Shown: positions 60,844 to 64,000 of the stretch, in pieces | Position numbering within the stretch: the stretch's first letter is position 1 | How the letters are laid out: each line of letters starts with the position of its first letter | Source: Streptomyces sp. SS1-1 | GTDB lineage: Bacteria; Actinomycetota; Actinomycetes; Streptomycetales; Streptomycetaceae | NCBI RefSeq assembly: GCF_008973465.1 | Contig: NZ_WBXN01000004.1 | Span: forward strand, 3,512,501 to 3,576,500 | Direction: 5' to 3' | DNA: 64,000 nucleotides | The notes under the pieces: model-generated | What the model was told of the DNA's origin: nothing | Seen by the model: only the letters and a program-made list of their open reading frames with translations | The model's database searches: none | Made by a program: the position numbers and the translations under genes

Positions 60844-62079
60844 ATGACCACGCGACTCCTCCCGCCCGCCGGTCCCCGCCGCGTCCTCGCCCTGGCCCAG
60901 TTGAGCAACTCGGTCGGCGACGGCGCCTACTACACGACGTCCGCGCTGTACTTCACCCAGATCGTGGGGCTCGGCCCCGCCCGTGTGGGCCTCGGGCTGA
61001 CCGTCGGCTGGGCGGTCGGCTCGCTGGCCGGGGTGCCGCTGGGGCGCCTCGCCGACCGGCGCGGGCCGCGCGGGACGGCGGTGCTGCTGGCCCTGGCGAC
61101 CGGGCTGGCGGTGGCGTCCTTCACGGTGGTGCGCGGCTTCCTGCCGTTCGTGCTGGTCGCCTGCGTGTACGCCGCCGCGCAGTCCGGCCTCGCGGCGGCC
61201 CGTCAGGCGCTGCTCGCCGGGCTGGTGTCGGCCGGGGAGCGCACGGGGCTGCTGGCGCATCTGCAGTCGACGCTGAACGCCGGTCTGGCGGTGGGGGCCG
61301 GGCTCGGCGGGCTCGCGCTGCACGCCGGGACGCGGACGGCGTACCTGGCGGTGTTCACGCTGGACGGGCTGAGCTTCCTGCTGTGCGCGGGGCTGCTGCT
61401 GCGGCTGCCCGCCGTCCGGGCCGGGGCCGCGCGGCGGACCGGGAAGCTCGGGGTGCTGCGGGACCGGCCGTACGCGGTGCTGGCGTTGCTCAACACCGTG
61501 CTGCTGCTGCGGCTTCCGCTGCTCAGTCTCGTACTGCCGCTGTGGATCACGCGGCGGACCGACGCCCCGGCCTGGATGGTCTCCGCGCTGTTCGTGCTCA
61601 ACACCGGTGCCGTGATGGCGTTCCAGGTGCGGGTGGCGCGCGGGGTCACGGGTCCGGCGACGGCGACCCGGGCGATCCGCCGGGCCGCCTGGGTGATGCT
61701 GGCCGCGTGCGGCGCGTTCGCCCTGAGCGCGGGGGCCCCGCTGTGGGTCGGCGCCGGCGTGCTGGTGCTGGGCGCGGTGCTCCAGGTGGTCGCCGAGATG
61801 GGGCAGTCGGCGGGGTCCTGGCAGCTGTCCTTCGACCTGGCCCCGCAGGGTCGCACCGGGGAGTACCAGGGCCTCTTCGGAACCGGCGTCACCGTCGCCC
61901 GGACCCTCGGCCCGCTCCTGCTGACGTCCCTGCTCGTGGACGGGGGCACCGCGGGCTGGCTGGCGCTGGGCGCGGTGATGCTGGCGGCGTCCTACGCGAT
62001 GGGGCCGGCGGCGCGGCACGCGCTGGGGCGGCGGGGGGCGGGGCGGGGGGAGGAGCCCGTGGCGGTGCCGGTTGCGTGA
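60844..62079 (+). CDS. MFS transporter
   Basis: A 411-residue major facilitator protein with about 12 membrane segments and the loop motif GRLADRRGPRG. Probably an exporter. ATG 60844; preceded by the MocR-type regulator gene. Substrate unknown. Confidence 0.9.
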   Translation: MTTRLLPPAGPRRVLALAQLSNSVGDGAYYTTSALYFTQIVGLGPARVGLGLTVGWAVGSLAGVPLGRLADRRGPRGTAVLLALATGLAVASFTVVRGFLPFVLVACVYAAAQSGLAAARQALLAGLVSAGERTGLLAHLQSTLNAGLAVGAGLGGLALHAGTRTAYLAVFTLDGLSFLLCAGLLLRLPAVRAGAARRTGKLGVLRDRPYAVLALLNTVLLLRLPLLSLVLPLWITRRTDAPAWMVSALFVLNTGAVMAFQVRVARGVTGPATATRAIRRAAWVMLAACGAFALSAGAPLWVGAGVLVLGAVLQVVAEMGQSAGSWQLSFDLAPQGRTGEYQGLFGTGVTVARTLGPLLLTSLLVDGGTAGWLALGAVMLAASYAMGPAARHALGRRGAGRGEEPVAVPVA

Positions 62080-62092
62080 GGGACCAGGTGGG

Positions 62093-63307
62093 TCACCAGT
62101 CCTTCATCGCGTCGGTGGGGGACATGCTCGCCGCTCTGCGGGCGGGGGCCAGCGAACCGATCGCCACCACCAGCACCGTCAGGCCGAGGAGCAGGAGCAG
62201 GGTGGGCGCGGACGGCAGCGGCACCCAGCCGTCGACGTACGGCGCCAGGTCCGCGCTGCCCCGCAGCAGGGCGGCGGCGCCGCTGCCCAGTGCCGCGCCG
62301 AGCACGGCGCCGATCAGCGCGGCCACGGCGCCGACCAGGGCCATCTCCGTGACCAGCATCAGGACCGACCTGGTACGGAAGCCGACCGCCTTGAGAATGC
62401 CGATCTCCTGCGCGCGCTGCCGGGACAGTGCGCCGGTCACGGTGACCGCGCCGACGAACGCGAGCACCCCGAGCACCCCGAGCAGCACCTGGCCGACCAG
62501 CCTGATCATCTCCAGCACGGCGGGGAGCGCCTCGAGCTGCTGCTGGAGGGTGACCGCCGGATAGCCCAGTCGCTGCACGGACTCCATCACGGCCGGCACG
62601 TCCGCCGCCGTCTTCGCGACCACGGTCAGCTGGTCGTAGCCGATGGTGGACACGTAGCTGTCCACCGGTTCCCCGGACCGCTGTGCCGCCCACTCGATCA
62701 CGGTGTCGTCGGCGGCGTACGCGGCACCGGGGTTGTCCAGCTGCCAGGTCGGGTCGTACACACCGACGAGGCGGGCCTTGCCGGTGACTCCGGTGCCCTC
62801 GCCCTGCCTTACGTAGCGAGTCGTCTCGACGTCGATCTTCTGGCCGACCAGGTTGCTCAGGTCGACTCCCTGGGCGGCGGCCGGGGCCACGAGTTCGCCG
62901 GGGCGCAGCGGGAAGAGGTTCTTCCGTACCGACTTGGTGACCGGCGGGGTGAGCGCCGGCCGGTGGGTCGTCGCGTACAGCAGGACGGTGTCGCCGGTCT
63001 CGGTCAGCACGCCGAACGACACCTGTGCCCGGTGCTGAACCGACTCGACGTGCGGCAGCTTCGCGAGCCGGGCGGCGGTCCGGTCGGTCAGCTGCGGGGT
63101 GTCGGGGCGTCCGTCGGGCTTGTCGACGGTGATGCTGCGGTTGGCGCTGCTCTCCTTGACGCCCGTGTCGGTGGCGCCCTGCGCCCGGGCGGCGATGCCG
63201 AGTGCGCCGAGGCAGACGGCGGCGGCGACGGAGACCAGGGCCACGAGTCCGAACAGGCGGCGGCGCAGGGCGCGGACGTTGGCCAGTGCGAGACTGAAGG
63301 TGTTCAT
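62093..63307 (-). CDS. ABC transporter permease, MacB/FtsX-like
   Basis: A 404-residue permease: N-terminal membrane segment (about residues 14-35), a large extracytoplasmic domain (about 40-255), and three further membrane segments (about 262-385) in the FtsX layout. Four-base overlap (ATGA) with the ATPase gene shows they are one operon. Family members export lipoproteins, peptides or act as mechanosensors; the substrate is unknown. Confidence 0.9.
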   Translation of the reverse strand: MNTFSLALANVRALRRRLFGLVALVSVAAAVCLGALGIAARAQGATDTGVKESSANRSITVDKPDGRPDTPQLTDRTAARLAKLPHVESVQHRAQVSFGVLTETGDTVLLYATTHRPALTPPVTKSVRKNLFPLRPGELVAPAAAQGVDLSNLVGQKIDVETTRYVRQGEGTGVTGKARLVGVYDPTWQLDNPGAAYAADDTVIEWAAQRSGEPVDSYVSTIGYDQLTVVAKTAADVPAVMESVQRLGYPAVTLQQQLEALPAVLEMIRLVGQVLLGVLGVLAFVGAVTVTGALSRQRAQEIGILKAVGFRTRSVLMLVTEMALVGAVAALIGAVLGAALGSGAAALLRGSADLAPYVDGWVPLPSAPTLLLLLGLTVLVVAIGSLAPARRAASMSPTDAMKDW

Positions 63308-64000
63308 TCGGGGCTCTCCGTCTCCACACGTTCGGCGCCGGTCTTCGCCCGTACGCCGTCGGCCGGGCCGGCGAGCCTGCCCTTGTCCAGGCGGTGCACC
63401 ACGTCCGCAGCGTCGGACACGGCCGGGTTGTGCGTCACGAGCAGCACCGCGCGGCCCTCGTCCGCCAGCTCCCGGAAGAGACCGAGGAGCACCTCCTCGC
63501 TCTCCGTGTCGAGGTTCCCGGTCGGCTCGTCGGCCAGCACCACGGGCGGGTCGTTGATCAGCGCCCGCGCCAGGGCCACCCGCTGCTGCTCGCCGCCCGA
63601 CAGTTCGCTGGGCAGATGGTCGGCACGCTCCGCGAGTCCCACCCGTGCCAGCAGCTCGCGTGCGCGTGTCTCGCCTTCGCGGCGGCGGCCGGTGAACGGC
63701 AGGAGGACGTTGCGCAGCGCCGAGTGCTGGGGCAGCAGGTTGTACGACTGGAACACGAACCCGAGCGTGCCGCGGCGCAGATCCGCCAGCGCTCCGTCCG
63801 ACAGATCCGTCGTGTCGACGGGGCCCGTGCCGTGGACGCCCTTTACGAACACCCGGCCGCTGTCCGGCGGGGTCAGCAGCCCGAGGATGTGCAGAAGTGT
63901 GGTCTTGCCGGAGCCCGAGTGGCCGACCAGGGCGGTGACCTCACCCTTCCTCACGGCGAGGTCGACGCCGTGCAGGACGTCGACCCTCCTTCCGCGCAGG
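63304..64000 (-). CDS. ABC transporter ATP-binding protein (N-terminus beyond the window)
   Basis: A MacB/LolD-type ATPase; 231 residues visible, running off the window end. Walker A GHSGSGKTTLL, Q-loop VFQSYNLLP, signature LSGGEQQRVALARAL and Walker B VVLADEPTGNLD are present. Partner of the permease just downstream. Only a short N-terminus (about 15-20 residues) should be missing. Confidence 0.93.
   Translation of the reverse strand, partial: LRGRRVDVLHGVDLAVRKGEVTALVGHSGSGKTTLLHILGLLTPPDSGRVFVKGVHGTGPVDTTDLSDGALADLRRGTLGFVFQSYNLLPQHSALRNVLLPFTGRRREGETRARELLARVGLAERADHLPSELSGGEQQRVALARALINDPPVVLADEPTGNLDTESEEVLLGLFRELADEGRAVLLVTHNPAVSDAADVVHRLDKGRLAGPADGVRAKTGAERVETESPE

Noticed and set aside
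58900..62019. A 1039-residue minus-strand frame
   Set aside because: Antisense to aminopeptidase P, the MocR regulator and the MFS gene; no recognisable domain.

Overview
The window is high-GC actinobacterial chromosome, almost certainly Streptomyces. Evidence: strong G/C bias at third codon positions, GTG starts, purine-rich ribosome binding sites, leaderless-looking promoters, and typical families (SSI-type protease inhibitor, SigE-family sigma factor, HtrA with a proline/glycine-rich cytosolic tail, DUF5926/SEC-C protein, Prim-Pol proteins). Ordinary chromosome is interrupted by two complete actinomycete integrative and conjugative elements (AICEs), each sitting in the 3' end of a tRNA gene.

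Layout. 1-8.4 kb is chromosome: a two-component system (kinase truncated at the window edge), a DUF2797 protein, small membrane proteins, a MarR regulator, a divergent DeoR regulator/MFS exporter pair and a peptidase E. 8,455-21,643 is AICE-1 (about 13.1 kb), integrated in tRNA-Arg(ACG). It carries an Abi_C-like candidate defence gene, an HTH-sensor/PP2C phosphatase pair, a transfer module (DUF6284, DUF2637, RRQ-type zinc protein, FtsK/TraB-like ATPase, Spd-like membrane protein), a replication module (Prim-Pol, zinc protein, DUF3631 ATPase, octamer iterons) and xis-int. 21.6-36.9 kb is chromosome: tRNA-Ser(GCT), an SSI inhibitor, a 1381-aa PAS/pseudokinase/double-receiver protein, an acyl-CoA synthetase, a SigE-family sigma factor, a Prim-Pol gene behind a LexA-like box, an aldo/keto reductase-MerR operon, a secreted cationic protein next to a membrane protein, and a small membrane-protein family with one decayed copy. 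36,882-49,377 is AICE-2 (about 12.4 kb), integrated in tRNA-Ser(TGA), with a GntR regulator, a gamma-glutamylcyclotransferase-like protein, a transfer module nearly identical to that of AICE-1, but unrelated replication and integration modules. 49.4-64 kb is chromosome again: HtrA protease, glycerophosphodiesterase, an anti-sigma-like ATPase, SEC-C protein, a candidate small RNA, a degenerate Prim-Pol protein, a GAF/PP2C phosphatase, aminopeptidase P, a MocR-type regulator with an MFS transporter, and an ABC transporter cut by the window end.

The strongest story is mosaicism between the two AICEs. From about 12.03 to 17.36 kb and 39.63 to 44.73 kb they are collinear and very similar, but each has its own attachment core and arm sites, its own integrase/excisionase, its own replication proteins, and its own origin made of ten exact copies of a different octamer (CCGCTACC against GCGTCACC). 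Downstream of each transfer ATPase lies a repeat/hairpin region whose sequence differs between the elements while its base pairing is kept by compensatory changes. This region is a candidate element-specific transfer (clt) site or structured RNA.
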